Origin: Alviniconcha marisindica
Taxonomy: Eukaryota > Mollusca > Gastropoda > Provannidae
Direction: 5' to 3'
Assembly: GCA_018857735.1 (NCBI GenBank)
Contig: JABMCL010001901.1
Coordinates: 298,501-362,500 of the forward strand
DNA length: 64,000 nucleotides
A program made the translations under genes and the position numbers. The notes below the pieces were generated by a model. The model was not told the origin of the DNA. It was given only the letters and a program-made list of their open reading frames with translations, and did not search any database. Below, piece by piece: positions 23,221 to 35,252 of this stretch (positions are counted from its first letter, which is position 1; each line of letters starts with the position of its first letter).

Positions 23221-24017
23221 TTAATTTTTGTACCGTCCGACAATATAAGCGACAGTTGGTCCTCGCTTCCGTCGTAGACTGGTAGTGCTCAACCAAGGCG
23301 TGGGATATAGTTATCATAGGGCTGTGAAGTGGGAAATGCTTTACTGTGTGCGTCTCTGTGTGGCAGTGGGCAAGACGCCCTTTGTGCGATCTGAGCAAAT
23401 GCCGACCTATTTCACCAAGCCGTTCCGTTACTTGCTACAGGAAGCTCATGTGGATCAAATCTAATCTTCAGGGGGGGCCACATGGGTCAATAATTCCATT
23501 TTAACGCTTGGATCGATAGCTGGCAATATCCTCCGCTTCTCAGAAAAGAAAGGAGGCAAACTGCGAGCAACGCAGTACCGTTTAATTATCCACAAATAGG
23601 CTATGTGCCACGGTACAGCCACTTCATATTTAACGCCCAGTCAACAGCATCAGAATATTAAGTAAGTATATTAAGAAAGTAAGTAAGTGAGTCAGTATCC
23701 AGAGTCCAGTCAACTATACCGGATATATCAGAGCGAAACAATCACCAGAAGAGTCGGAGTCACAGTTAAAAAGCTCAACAAGCTTTTACAAAACACGTTA
23801 ACAGATACCAGTTTAGAGAGATTTGTTAGGGCAAAACAGTTCATCAAATCAGAAATAAAGTGCGATTCCCTGTCATAATACACGTCATTTTAGTGGGTTG
23901 AAGAGGATTTGGGAAGAACAAAAAACAAAAAAAAAACAAAAATAGAAGACCTGGCACCAAATTGCCACCATGCGAATATGTGAGTGCGCGCACGCGTGAG
24001 TGACTGTGTGCGAGTGT

Positions 24018-24019
<2 letters not shown>
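23221..24019. other. No recognisable feature
   Basis: Includes gtaagtaagt repeats (23659-23695). No coding motif. Confidence 0.4.
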
Positions 24020-24270
<251 letters not shown>

Positions 24271-24392
24271 CAAAAATAATAAACAAGGGCAGTAGGTTAT
24301 ACATCATGTGGTTATATTGTTCGCAGTGTGCACAAGCTCAATAAAACCTTCAAACCTTGACACCACAGCTGACTTTCGGCAGTCTCAGGTTA

Positions 24393-24443
<51 letters not shown>

Positions 24444-24474
24444 CAGACAGAGACAGACAGACAGACAGACAGAG
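24393..24474 (+). repeat. (GA)n and (GACA)n microsatellite
   Basis: GA repeats followed by GACA repeats. Confidence 0.96.
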
Positions 24475-24609
24475 ATTAAAGCTCCAGCACGCATGGAAAT
24501 CCATGCACCGAGCCAACAGGCACAGACCATTCTCACTTTTGAGCCCGACCCCGTAGTAACGGAGAGAAAGTCTTCCACTCCATAACGGATTATCAGCGTC
24601 AAAAGCATG

Positions 24610-25150
24610 TAAGTATAAATATGCTCACTTAATTGAACTTATATCCACAAACTTGTAATGATCTAGTCACCACATATGTAAAATTATCTCTCGCAAATCA
24701 TTGTAAATATGTCCTTTTGACGCGACTAAGCCGTTGGCATTACGAAAGGCACATATTACATTTACGACGAAGTGGCAATTACAATTATGTACTGATAATT
24801 GTTCTTTTGACACTACAAAGCATCTTAGAGGCACGCGCATGTCTACTAATTACCGCAGTCTCAACATAATTACAATAGCATCGATGCAGAGAAAGTTACC
24901 ATGATGGCAAGATAATAACTATCACATTAGGCGCTAGTCAGCCGTTGGAACTAAGTGTCAAAAGACGTATTTACTACGTATGTTGTGACATTTACTAATT
25001 ATGTATAGATGATTAGTAATTATGCGGAGATAATTAGTAGTTAGTGATTATGTGCCTTTGACTCAAGTATTCCGTTAACTCTGAACCAAAGGGAAATAGC
25101 TATTGACAAATATGTTGTCATAATTACAATTATGTGGTCTTGACGCTAGT
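24610..25150 (+). repeat. Old, AT-rich degenerate tandem repeat
   Basis: Loosely recurring blocks: aattacaattatgt, cttttgacrc and taagccgttg, near 24710, 24775, 24800, 24945, 25055 and 25120. Period is irregular (about 60-80 bp). Confidence 0.5.
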
Positions 25151-26559
25151 AAGCGGCCACAGGAGGACTCCGAGGTTAAGACAAAGCCAGCAATCGAACT
25201 ATCTGTCAGATGTGTGACACTGGAAATAACCCTTCACGCCAGTTTCCGGGCTCTGCAGAGAACCAGTTAGAGCTCGGTCTGTCTGCCGCTGTGATTGGTT
25301 GAGAAGCTGTCGACGCTGTTTATGGCGTTGGCCGTCTTCAAGCCCCTCTTCACTCCATTTGGTCGTTAGAAGACACAAGGATCGATGAAAGGAACGTCCG
25401 TGAAAGGTGGTGTGATCAAAATGATCTCGGTCACGTAAACAACGCGAGGAACCAGCCATCCGTCACACTATTTGAAGGCCAAATGTTCAGACTATGGTTT
25501 CAAAACGTGTGGATATGAAGTAACTGCGATCAGTTGGCACACTGAGACTTTATGGTCTCTACCTGAAATATAGTATTTTGGGGCGTTCGCTCGACAGTTT
25601 CAAAATGAGAGCTTTCGATATCTAAAATAAGGCGAAGAGGAAGAAAAAGAATAATAATTTCATTTATTTTAGCAACTACAGTAACAGTAACTGCGATTTA
25701 AGCAACAACAACAACACTTTTTATATTTTTTTATTTAGACATTTCCATCCAAGTATTCACATTCTTAAACTTTAACCCTCCCCCCTCCCCCAACTGTTTC
25801 CAAGTATATTTTCAGTCATGATTTTTAGCACGGAAAAAGCGGGTGCTCAACAGAGGTTCCGGGCTGCCAATCATCCGAGCAGCTTCATTTAATAAGAACG
25901 TCATTAATAATATTCCACGCGAATGGCCTGGACGGTGGCCGCCATATCTGGCGCGCAAGCTAGGGCACAGCAACAGGGCGATAGACCTGTGGATTCCGAG
26001 CAAACCTTTCAAAATACAACTTTATTGCCAAGTGTCAATACAACTGCACTAGGAATGTTTTGTGGTGCCAAGTACACTCGTCACACATTCACGCCAATCA
26101 TAAAACATCATTATATCACAACAGCAAACAAGCATCCGGGTAAAACGTCATTCATAAATAAATACATGAAAAATCCAAATGAAATCAAGCTGTGCATAAC
26201 ACATAGAAATTGTCTCTTCACGAGGTCCACCTTTTAAAATTACTGTCCTAATAAAAGCTATCATAAACATTATCTACAACAAATTAATTAATTAACCCGG
26301 CCGGCATACTCCGCTGCCCGATATCACCCTATTTTACTCCCATCATGGCCCTAACCCCTCCATAATCCTACGCTCCAGAAGTATCCCCGCCTGGACTCAG
26401 ATGGAAATAAGCACTTCATTACGACAAGGGTTAGAGGGTGCAAATAATGAGGCAAATTATATACATTTGAACGCTGAAATCACCCCAAAATCACCGTGGG
26501 GCCCTCAGCCAAAACAGTGTAACAGTTATATCTAAGGCCTGTGTAAAAAGTGTGGTAGA
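25151..26559. other. No recognisable feature
   Basis: No coding or repeat signature found. Confidence 0.4.
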
Positions 26560-27213
26560 AAGTCTAGTTTCTCTCTTCTTCCTTCCCAGATTCTATGACT
26601 ATGACTATGGGTATAATGCATCTGTTCCCCTGTCTGACTGTCAAAAACCTTGCTGTTACACTTGATTGTCATGAAAACTCACATGTCCAACCTGGTACGC
26701 TCAGCTAATTTTCAACTCCGTCGCAGTCATCCGTCATCTGAAACTCTTTTTTCAGCCTTTGCTCTTTCACGCCGGGACTACCGCAATTCTCTCCTGTCTG
26801 GCTGCCACCAGTATCTCTTAGACATTAAACGACAGAAAAATACAATGCTGCACGCGTTGTCCCCAGAGTTCCCAAAATGGATCATATCTCTCCTCATCTT
26901 GCCACTCTTCATTGGGCGTCCATTGATTCACAAAAACAGTACAAACTCGCTTCTCTGAGCTACAACCACCTCAACTCGACCGCTCCTGGTTACTTGACAG
27001 AATTTATTAACATTTACAAAACAGCCCCCCTCCCCAGCTACGCTCTTCCCGTTCTTTGTCTTCCCTCAGTGTGCACGCACTAGCTTGGTCGGAGGTCTTT
27101 TTGTTATGCTGCACCGTCTGTCTGGAACACTCCCTTCCAAAGTTAGATCATCAAATAGATTCACCTCTTTCAAAATCGCCTCTGAAATCTCGGTCTTTAA
27201 GCTACCATAATGA

Positions 27214-27265
<52 letters not shown>

Positions 27266-27320
27266 TGCATAAAAGAATACATTATTATTATCATCATTAT
27301 CCGCGGTACCCCACCCAGAG
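26560..27320 (+). mobile_element. CR1/L2-type LINE fragment, late RT and 3' end
   Basis: Segments in shifting frames give SVKNLAVTLDCH, HMSNLVRSANFQLRR, LSRRDYRNSLLSGCHQYLL, DHISPHLATLHW, YKLASLSYNHLNSTAPGYL and finally a decayed LPSKVRSSNRFTSFK. These are the consecutive blocks of the RT thumb and C-terminal region of this LINE type. At least three frameshifts are needed. The fragment ends in a GC/GT/GCGT tract (27216-27268) and ATTATTATTATCATC. The GCGCC 3' hairpin seen in sibling copies is missing. Truncated and dead. Confidence 0.88.
27216..27268 (+). repeat. (GC)n(GT)n(GCGT)n microsatellite at the LINE end
   Basis: Same position relative to the LINE C-terminus as in the copies at 1200, 2670 and 52785. 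Confidence 0.95.
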
Positions 27321-27449
27321 GGCCAGGTACATTATAGGGAGAATGTGGATGAGTAGGGAAGGTCACTCCAAGTTTCGTGTGCATGGTCAGCTGCCACAAG
27401 CCGATGAACCATTGTGATGCGAGAGTTTACAGACAGGGTAATAGTTCAG

Positions 27450-27545
27450 AGATTTCCCCGTTCCCCCACCAGCTCACCCCGTTCCCCCACCAGCTCACAC
27501 ATTAATAGTTGTCGGAGATATCCCCGTTCCCCCACCAGCTCACAC
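27450..27545 (+). repeat. Three direct copies of a 22-base motif
   Basis: cgttcccccaccagctcac occurs at about 27459, 27480 and 27524. The first two are adjacent. Confidence 0.85.
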
Positions 27546-27574
27546 AGCCACCTGCCATGTTCACAGTTCACCTG

Positions 27575-27742
27575 CCTTTCACTTGATACCTTATGTGAAA
27601 GAATTACATCACACAGTCGAACGCAACGGGCACAATTAGCACCAATCAAGGTCCTTGACCTTTCACTTGATATCTTGCGTGAATGAATTACATCGCACCG
27701 TCGCATGCCAGGGGCGTAATTAGCACTAATCAAGAAAAATGG
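27575..27742 (+). repeat. 84-bp tandem duplication
   Basis: cctttcacttgata starts at 27575 and 27659. Both halves continue gaattacatc, gtcg, aattagcac and aatcaag with about 80 percent identity by eye. Confidence 0.85.
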
Positions 27743-28616
27743 TTGCTTACTGACTGCTTGTCATAATTCTGTACAATTTTCTTCATGTAACATAGCAGCC
27801 GAGAACTAAACAACACCACGAACAAAATGTCAAAACAGCTGGAGCAAAAATACAGACAAAACAAGGGACACTATTTAAACAGCAACAATAGTCTATAGCA
27901 CTAACATACCTTAGACGAGATTACGTAAGTTCACCAAACTAATAGTGTCTTGGTCAATTGTAATAATACGGCCCAATCATTTTGCATGACACCCCGGCTC
28001 ACTGTCATGCCCCACAATTTCAAGGTTGGTTACAAAAGGCTCAGCGGTTTGAAAGATATCTTCTAGACACACAGACACAGTGATTCCAATATAACCCCCC
28101 CTCCACACACACACACACACTTTGTTACGGAGGGTATAGTGAGCCAAACTCGGACAAAGTCCCGAAGCGGCAGGCGGTTACACAAAAATAACCTTACATC
28201 TGATTGTGAAACATTTCGTCGGGAGGGAGCAAAGGGGCAGCTCGTGAATGATTTAAGTAAGCGTTTTCGAAAACGGAAACTACGTCAGTACAGAGCTGTT
28301 AGCGACACTCAGACAGTTTTACAGGAAAGTTTCATCTGTCTGTGGTTTGTGTGAATAATAGATGATGACTGCGTGTAACGAAGAATAAATGGAACACGCG
28401 GACTGGAAGCTTTTATAAAAATGAAGTCATGAAAAACCACCTTCCATAATAATCAATCGGTAACACTGTCTAACAAACATGGCCCATTTTCCTTCGCAAT
28501 TAAAAACAACAACTCAATGCTGTTTTCAAGGAATGTATAAAAGATTTCCATACGGGAGAGAAAGCGATCCATCTTTTTGTTGTTTTTGTTGTTGTTCACA
28601 CTCCTACTTAACAACC
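27743..28616. other. No recognisable feature
   Basis: No motif recognised apart from a short AC tract near 28105. Confidence 0.4.
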
Positions 28617-28721
28617 AAATCGCATGCCAGGTGAGAGTACCCGTAGACGACTCGGGTCTTTGTTATTGTTGTGTTTGCGTGACGTCTTTCGAGAGCTAAT
28701 TAACTCCCTCGTGTGTTGATT
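28617..28721 (+). mobile_element. Foldback element FB1, single arm
   Basis: tcgcatgccaggtgagag, gactcgggtctttgtt, tctttcgag, taattaactccct and tgttgattc match the right arms of the two complete foldback copies at 38548-38841 and 57066-57352. The left arm is missing, so this is half an element. Confidence 0.75.
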
Positions 28722-29059
28722 CAAATCAGAATTAAGCAGATCCATGACTTCATTTAAAGTAGCACGTGAGTTTGACAATCCTCACCATAAAAAGTTCGCT
28801 TTCGTTTAAAACACCACATAACTTACGACAAAACGGTATGTTTAGCAAACATCAAGAACTAAAGCAGAACTGAGCAGATATCTCTCATCGACAGCGCAGC
28901 AAGGATAGTTCGCGTATCATTCCTCGTTGTAGATTGACCATACTTTGCGGACCACTCCTTGTGGATCACTCAGTCCTGACAATTAACCAAGGACTCACTG
29001 TGGACCACTCGCTGTAGACGGCAGCTCCGTCATTTAAAAACAAAACGAAAAAGCGTCAT
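28722..29059. other. No recognisable feature
   Basis: Contains a minor repeat of gaccactc and gtggaccactc near 28940-29010. Confidence 0.4.
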
Positions 29060-29400
29060 TATTCCCTTGCGGAAAATTCGTGTCGCCTTGCAGCAGACGC
29101 AAGAGCAGCGCAACCCATTCTTATCAGTGTGTGCAGTGCTTTTGTGTGTCCAAAGAATAGTGTACAGTTGCTGCCAGTGTTTGAACCTTTTAACAAGCGC
29201 ACAGATGTTACATCCGACTGTATACAGGTGCTGTGCGAACACTGTAAGAGAGTAGAGTCTGCACGAAAAGTTGACTCTGTGAAAAAAAATCCTTTGCCGC
29301 GCCTGGGAATCGAACCCGCGTCAGTATTGCGCCTGGCGTTTGGACCCGACGCCGTACCGATTGAGCTACCCCACCCCAGACCCTGGGACACAATGATCGA
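29060..29400 (-). mobile_element. tRNA-derived SINE
   Basis: On the minus strand the head reads ggggtagctcaatcggtac, an A box (TRGYNNARNNGG), then gcgggttcgattcccaggcg, a perfect B box (GGTTCGANNCC), 40-50 bases later, the spacing of a pol III promoter. No cloverleaf-complete tRNA is evident. The body continues with ttttcacagagtcaac and gtgcagactct towards about 29060. I take it as a SINE rather than a functional tRNA. Confidence 0.8.
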
Positions 29401-29439
29401 TGCATTAAGACACAGCAGACGCCGCCTGCCTGTTAAATG

Positions 29440-30590
29440 GCAAGGGTACAACATTCAGATAGAGAGTCTGGCTGTTAGTTAGCTGCCCGTGTAAATGGCA
29501 AGGGTATAATGTTCAGAAATAGCGACTGGTAGCTAGTTAGCTGCCTGCGTAGACGGCAAGCATAATTATTACTGTTCAGAAAGAGCGACTGCAAGTCAGC
29601 TGCCTATGTAGATGGCGATTAAATGTACAGCGTTGAGGAAGAGAGACTGGCAGTTAGCTGCCTGTGTGGACGATAAGCGTATAACGTTTAGAAAGAGCAA
29701 TTGGCAGTTAACTGCAAGTGCAGATGGCAGTTACTAAATATATACCGTTCAGAAAGGGCGACTGCCAGTTAGCTGCCTGTGTGGACGATAAGCGTGCAAC
29801 TTTTAGAAAGAGCAATTGGCAGTTAACTGCAAGCGTAGATGGCAATTAATTATAAGTACATACCGTTCAGAAATGGCGACTGGCAGTTAGCTGCCAGTGC
29901 AGTTGGCAATTAAGTATAAGTGTATACCGTTCAGAAACAGCGACTGCCAGTTAGCTGCATGTGTCAATGGCAATTAAGTGAATACCGTTTACAAAGGGCG
30001 ACTGGCAGTTAGCTGCCTGTGCAAATGGCAAGTAATTATAAGTGTATACCGTTTAGAAAAGGAGACTGGCAATTAGCTATCTCTGTAGATAGCAGTTACT
30101 ATAAGTATATACCGTTAGAAAGGGCGACTGCCAGTTAGCTGCCTGTGGAGACGGCAAGCGTATAACGTTTAGAAAGAGCGACTGGCAGTTAGCTGCACGT
30201 GTAGATGGCAGTTAAGTGCATACCGTTCAGAATGGGCGACTGGCAGTTAGCTATCTCTGTAGATAGCAGCTACTAAGTATACATACCGTTTAGAAAGGGC
30301 GACTGGCAGTTAGCTGCCTGTGTAGACGGCAAGCGTATAACGTTTAGAAAGAACGATTGGCAGTTAGCTGCATGTGTAGATGGCAGTTAAGTGCATACCA
30401 TTCAGAAAGGGCGACTGGCAGTTAGCTGCAATTACGTGTATACCGTAGAGCGACTGGCTTTTAGCTGCCTGTGTAGACGGAAATTAAGTATATACCATTC
30501 AGAAAGGGCGACAGGCAGTTAACTGCATGTCTAGATGGTAATTAAGTCTATACAGTTCAGAAAGGGCGACTGCAAGTAGCTATACGCTGT
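29440..30590 (+). repeat. Graded satellite, section 1 (54-64-bp units)
   Basis: Core gcgactggcagttagctgcc, a variable gtgtagacggcaa block and taccgttcagaaa. cagtta recurs at 29651, 29705, 29766, 29820, 29884 and 29948. Short variants alternate with long ones. It shares the ataacgtt-cagaaa-gagcga core with the next two sections. Confidence 0.9.
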
Positions 30591-30960
30591 CTGGCAAAGC
30601 TGTAGCGTTCAGAAAGCGGTCTGTGGCTGTCTGTGTAAATGGAAAGCGTACGTATAACGTTCAGAAAGAGGTCTCTGGCTGGCTGTGTAAAAGCGAACGT
30701 ATAACGTTGAGAAAGAGGTCTGTGGCTGGCTGTGTAACTGGAAAGCGTACGTATACCGTTCAGAAAGCGGCCTGTGGCTGTTTGTGTAAATGGAAAGCGT
30801 ACGTATAACATTCAGAAAGCGGTCTGTAGCTGTTTGTGTAACTGGAACGCGTACGTATAACGTGCAGAAAGCGGTCTGTGGCTGTCTGTGTAAATGGAAA
30901 GTGTACGTAAAAACGTTCAGAAAACTGTCTGTGTGGATGACAAGCATATTATATGTATAA
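30591..30960 (+). repeat. Graded satellite, section 2 (about 52-bp units)
   Basis: ggtctgtggctg-type anchors at 30618, 30670, 30717, 30769, 30821 and 30873, each followed by tgtgtaaatggaaagcg, tacgtataacgttcagaaag. It is clearly derived from the same ancestral unit as sections 1 and 3. Confidence 0.9.
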
Positions 30961-32700
30961 TGTTCGGAAAGAGCAAGTTATAGCTGCATGTGTCAGTGGA
31001 TGAAAACCCTGCAGCGCTCAGCGGAAAGAGCGGTGGGGAAATGATTGTGCAGACAAGCCTTTAATGTTTAGACAGAATGGTCGGTTGGTGACTTCGCAGA
31101 CAAGCCTATAACATTCAGAAAGTGCGATCGGCCGCTGCCTATAACGTTCATCAAAAGCACCTTGTACTTGCCTGTAAACTAAAGACAAGCCTGTATCGTT
31201 TGGACAGAGCGGTTGGTAGCTGCAGCTGCAGATGACAAAAAGGTTGACCATTGCTTGCGCAGACAAGCATGTAACGTTCAGACAGAGCAATCGACAGATG
31301 AATGTGCAGACAAACCTATAACGTTCAGACAGAGAAATCGACAGATGCATGTGCCGACAAACCTATAACGTTCAGACAGAGCAATCGACAGATGCATGTG
31401 CCGACAAACCTATAACGTTCAGACAGAGCAATCGACAGATACATGTGCCGACAAACCTATAATGTTCAGAGCAATCGACAGATGCATGTGCCGACAAACC
31501 TATAACGTTCAGACAGAGTAGTCGACAGATACATGTACCGACAAACTTATAACGTTTAGACAGAGCAATCGACAGATGCATGTACCGAAAAACCTATAAC
31601 GTACAGACAGATTAATCGACAGATGCATGTGCCGACAAACCTATAACGTTTAGACAGAGCAATCGACAGATACATGTAGCGACAAACCTATAACGTTCAG
31701 AGCAATCGACAAATGCATGTAGCGACAAACCTATAACGTTCAGACAGAGCAATCGACAGATACATGTGCTGACAAACCTGTAACGTTTAGACAGAGCAAT
31801 CGACAGATGCATGTAGCGACAAACCTATAAAGTTCAGACAGAGCAATCGACAGATACATGTGCCGACAAACCTATAACGTTCAGACAGAGCAATCGACAG
31901 ATGCATGTAGCGACAAATCTATAACGTTCAGAGCAATCGACAAATGCATGTACCGACAAACTTATAACGTTCAGACAGAGAAATCGACAGATGCATGTGC
32001 CGACAAACCTATAACGTTCAGACAAAGCAATCGACAGATACATGTGCCGACAAACCTATAACGTTCAGACAGAGCAATCGACAGATGCATGTAGCGACAA
32101 ACCTATAACGTTCAGAGCAATCGACAAATGCATGTAGCGACAAACCTATAAAGTTCAGACAGAGCAATCGACAGATACATGTGCCGACAAACCTATAACG
32201 TTCAGACAGAGCAATCGACAGATGCATGTAGCGACAAATCTATAACGTTCAGAGCAATCGACAAATGCATGTACCGACAAACTTATAACGTTCAGACAGA
32301 GAAATCGACAGATGCATGTGCCGACAAACCTATAACGTTCAGACAAAGCAATCGACAGATACATGTGCCGACAAACCTATAACGTTCAGAGCAATCGACA
32401 GATGCATGTGCCGACAAACCTATAACGTTCAGACAGAGTAATCGACAGATGCATGTGCCGACAAACATATAACGCTCAGAGCAATCGACAGATGCATGTG
32501 CCGACAAACCTATAACGTTCAGACAGAGTAATCGACAGATGCATGTACCGACAAACCTATAACGTTCAGACAGAGCAATCGACAGATGCATGTACCGATA
32601 AGCCTATAACGTTCAGACAGAGCGGTCGATTGGTGCCTGTGCAGAAAAGCCTCTAACGTTCCGACAGAGCGATTGGCAGCTGCATCTGTTGATGACAATC
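30961..32700 (+). repeat. Graded satellite, section 3 (47-bp and 43-bp units)
   Basis: About 30 units of gacagatgcatgtgccgac, aaacctataacgttcagaca, gagcaatc. Starts at 31340, 31387 and 31434 show the 47-bp period. A 43-bp variant lacks acag after gttcag. A block at about 31835-32060 is repeated nearly identically at 32155-32380, a higher-order duplication of about 321 bp. Edges (31020-31330 and 32600-32700) are diverged. Confidence 0.93.
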
Positions 32701-33589
32701 CCATAATGCTCGGGCCAAAGTCGCGGACAGCAGCGACAGAGGGAGACTAACACGACAGTACGACTTCAAGAAGGGTAATTGACCAATGGCGGCATCAAAG
32801 AGGATGTGGCGAGTGAACACGGATCCTTTCCCTGATGCACGGCCGTTGCTGGCCGTAGGCTTTGAGGGCAAAAACGGAGGACCGGAATGAAGCCTTTGAA
32901 ATGGAACACCTCGCTTCATTACTGGCATCTCAGTCAAAAGAAAAGTAGGGCAAATAATCGTATAGCATGCAATTTCTTCAGCAAAACGCGGAAAATTAAA
33001 ATTAATGACAGACTAAGAAACATGAGAATATAAATAGCTAATGTCATTATTGCGTAGATTAAAAGGGTTATAAGATTATAATATTTACAACTACAACAAC
33101 AAGAACAGCAACAAAAAAATATACCAAAAATAAGAAGATACGGGGAAAAGAACAGAAAAAAAAGAAGCATTCGTTAAAAGAACAAATACACGGCTAAAAA
33201 AACATCAAACATACAAAAGTTTGTACAAAATGTAGACAAGTTCCATACATGGGTGAGTAAACATAGCATTGTATGCAACTAACCTTTCGCCACCCTCTCA
33301 CTGACATACGAGTTCTAGCCGAGCACATCTCCTTAGACAAGCCCGCAGGCTGTCCAAGTACCATTGTAATGTAAAACATAGCACGTGCCCATATTGTTGT
33401 CGAACTCAAGGATCAAACGCCTTGGGCCTGTGCAGCCTGAAGTGTGACTTCGAACACAGGTTATGTTGTTTACTCTCTCCGCTTGTCTAAGTGGGCGGAG
33501 CATTCCTGCTAAAAGCGAGAGGTCAATTACAACACCGCTCGATACGTAGACATGTGTTTATAAACTGATGCAACAGCTGCTTCCAGTTG
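32701..33589. other. No recognisable feature
   Basis: AT-rich in 32940-33190. No coding motif in the short open frames. Confidence 0.4.
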
Positions 33590-33675
33590 ATAATAATAAT
33601 AAAAGACTATTTATGGCACCCTTGCTCGTAACAGCCCGGAGCTCTTAAAAAGGCCTACAGATACGCTCATTTTAT

Positions 33676-33749
33676 CACACACACACACGCACGCACGCAC
33701 GCACACGCACGCACGCACGCACGCACCCACGCACGCACGCACGCGCACG

Positions 33750-33780
<31 letters not shown>
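33676..33780 (+). repeat. AC/GCAC microsatellite at the LINE deletion junction
   Basis: Sits between RT palm codons and the LINE 3' terminus. It includes one ACCC variant unit. Confidence 0.95.
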
Positions 33781-33781
<1 letters not shown>

Positions 33782-34186
33782 CAGGTAGGAACAGAAGAAG
33801 GACAGGGCAAGATATGAAATACCGAAAGTGTTTTCGAGGCGAGTCGGATAGTGTCGAAGGCAGCCCTTAGATCCAGAAGAGTCAGAATGGAGAGAGAGCC
33901 GGAATCTGAAGCAGTCAGGAGGTCACTGAAAACACGAAAGAGAGCTGTCTCAGTTCTGTGGGAGACAAGCTGACTGGAAGGTGTGCCAAAGATTGTTTTG
34001 ATTTATATGGCGAAAAGGTTGGTCAAGAACAATCAATTTTCTCAAACGTTTGGACAAAAAAGACGGATTTCAAACGGGCCTAAATTTCCCTAATAATTAT
34101 GTCAGCCCGACATCTGAGGACTGTAAGCCCCACATCATCATCACAGGCCTAAATTTATTCAGCACATTTGGGTCGAGACGTGTTTT

Positions 34187-34190
<4 letters not shown>

Positions 34191-34260
<70 letters not shown>
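34191..34260 (+). repeat. (AC)n then (TA)n inside the LINE RT region
   Basis: The AC tract interrupts the RT fingers sequence between the LEPIPT and LDPNVLNKFRPV blocks and must have arisen or inserted after the element died. Confidence 0.95.
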
Positions 34261-34564
34261 ATTTTAAAGGGTTTGACGAATTCTGCTTTCATACACAAAA
34301 TTGCAGCTTGACAAAGACTGGTTTACAGTGGCACTGAGCAAAGGAACAATCCCGTCTGGACACTCAAACAGTATGTACGTTGGAATCGGTTCTAGAACAT
34401 AGGTTTTCGGAGACATTTGCTTCATGAACTTCAACAGTTTCTTTGGTGACTCCCTCAAATCCGCATACGGGTGTACCGGAGAAATGACGCTCACTAAGAC
34501 CGTGCGAAGAGGATGGACAGCCTGGCTGTCAATGAAATCACGGATCTGGCGAACCTTGTTGACA

Positions 34565-34581
34565 AAAAAAAAAAAAAAAAG
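34565..34581 (+). repeat. A homopolymer in LINE sequence
   Basis: About 17 A, interrupting the linker codons (minus strand) of the LINE. Confidence 0.8.
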
Positions 34582-35252
34582 TCAAAACAGACCTGTGGAA
34601 GTTGATCAGTGGGCTTAGCAAAAGGCAGTGGGGTGGAAATAATCCTGCCTAACAAATATTTTGGCTAAATTGTACAGTTCCTTGACAGTTGAGCTGGTGG
34701 ACACTTAACGCTGCTGAAGGTCGTCTTTGCATTGCTGAATAGATGACTGATTTTATGTCTAATCAAGTTCTTGGTTTCTTTTGGAATTGACAGTCCAGAG
34801 GAGAGGCAACGTCTCTCTGCGCGTTGTCTCTTCCGCTTCATGGAGCGTAGTTCCGAGGCGATGGAGGAGTACCAAGGCGAACGATGACGACGGATTATCT
34901 GACGCTGGGCTGAGGGAGCATGTCGTGCCCAGAAGACGTTGCATCTCTGCGTTGAATTGATCCGCTGTGATGTCGGGCTGGGCATTGCGAGTGAGGCCAC
35001 ATCCTGCCAGAACTGCTCCCTGTCTATCGCACGGAGATTCCTCGTTTCCGTAGCACTGGGCGCGGCCCGCGTTTTGACATGCCCAAGGAACGCATCACAG
35101 GCAGATGATCGGAAGACATACTATGACAAACTGACGCTGAGTGAAGAAGAGAATGTTCCTGCTCCCTATGAACCACAAGGTCGAGGGTGTGTCCACAACG
35201 ATGAGCAGGTACACTAACTGCCTAACAGAAAAGGAAAGTCTGTAGCATGTCT

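Noticed and set aside
29308..29375. Functional tRNA gene
   Set aside because: A and B boxes are present but acceptor-stem and anticodon-arm pairing is not evident, and a SINE-like body follows. The same reasoning applies to 49690-49800 and 52320-52425.
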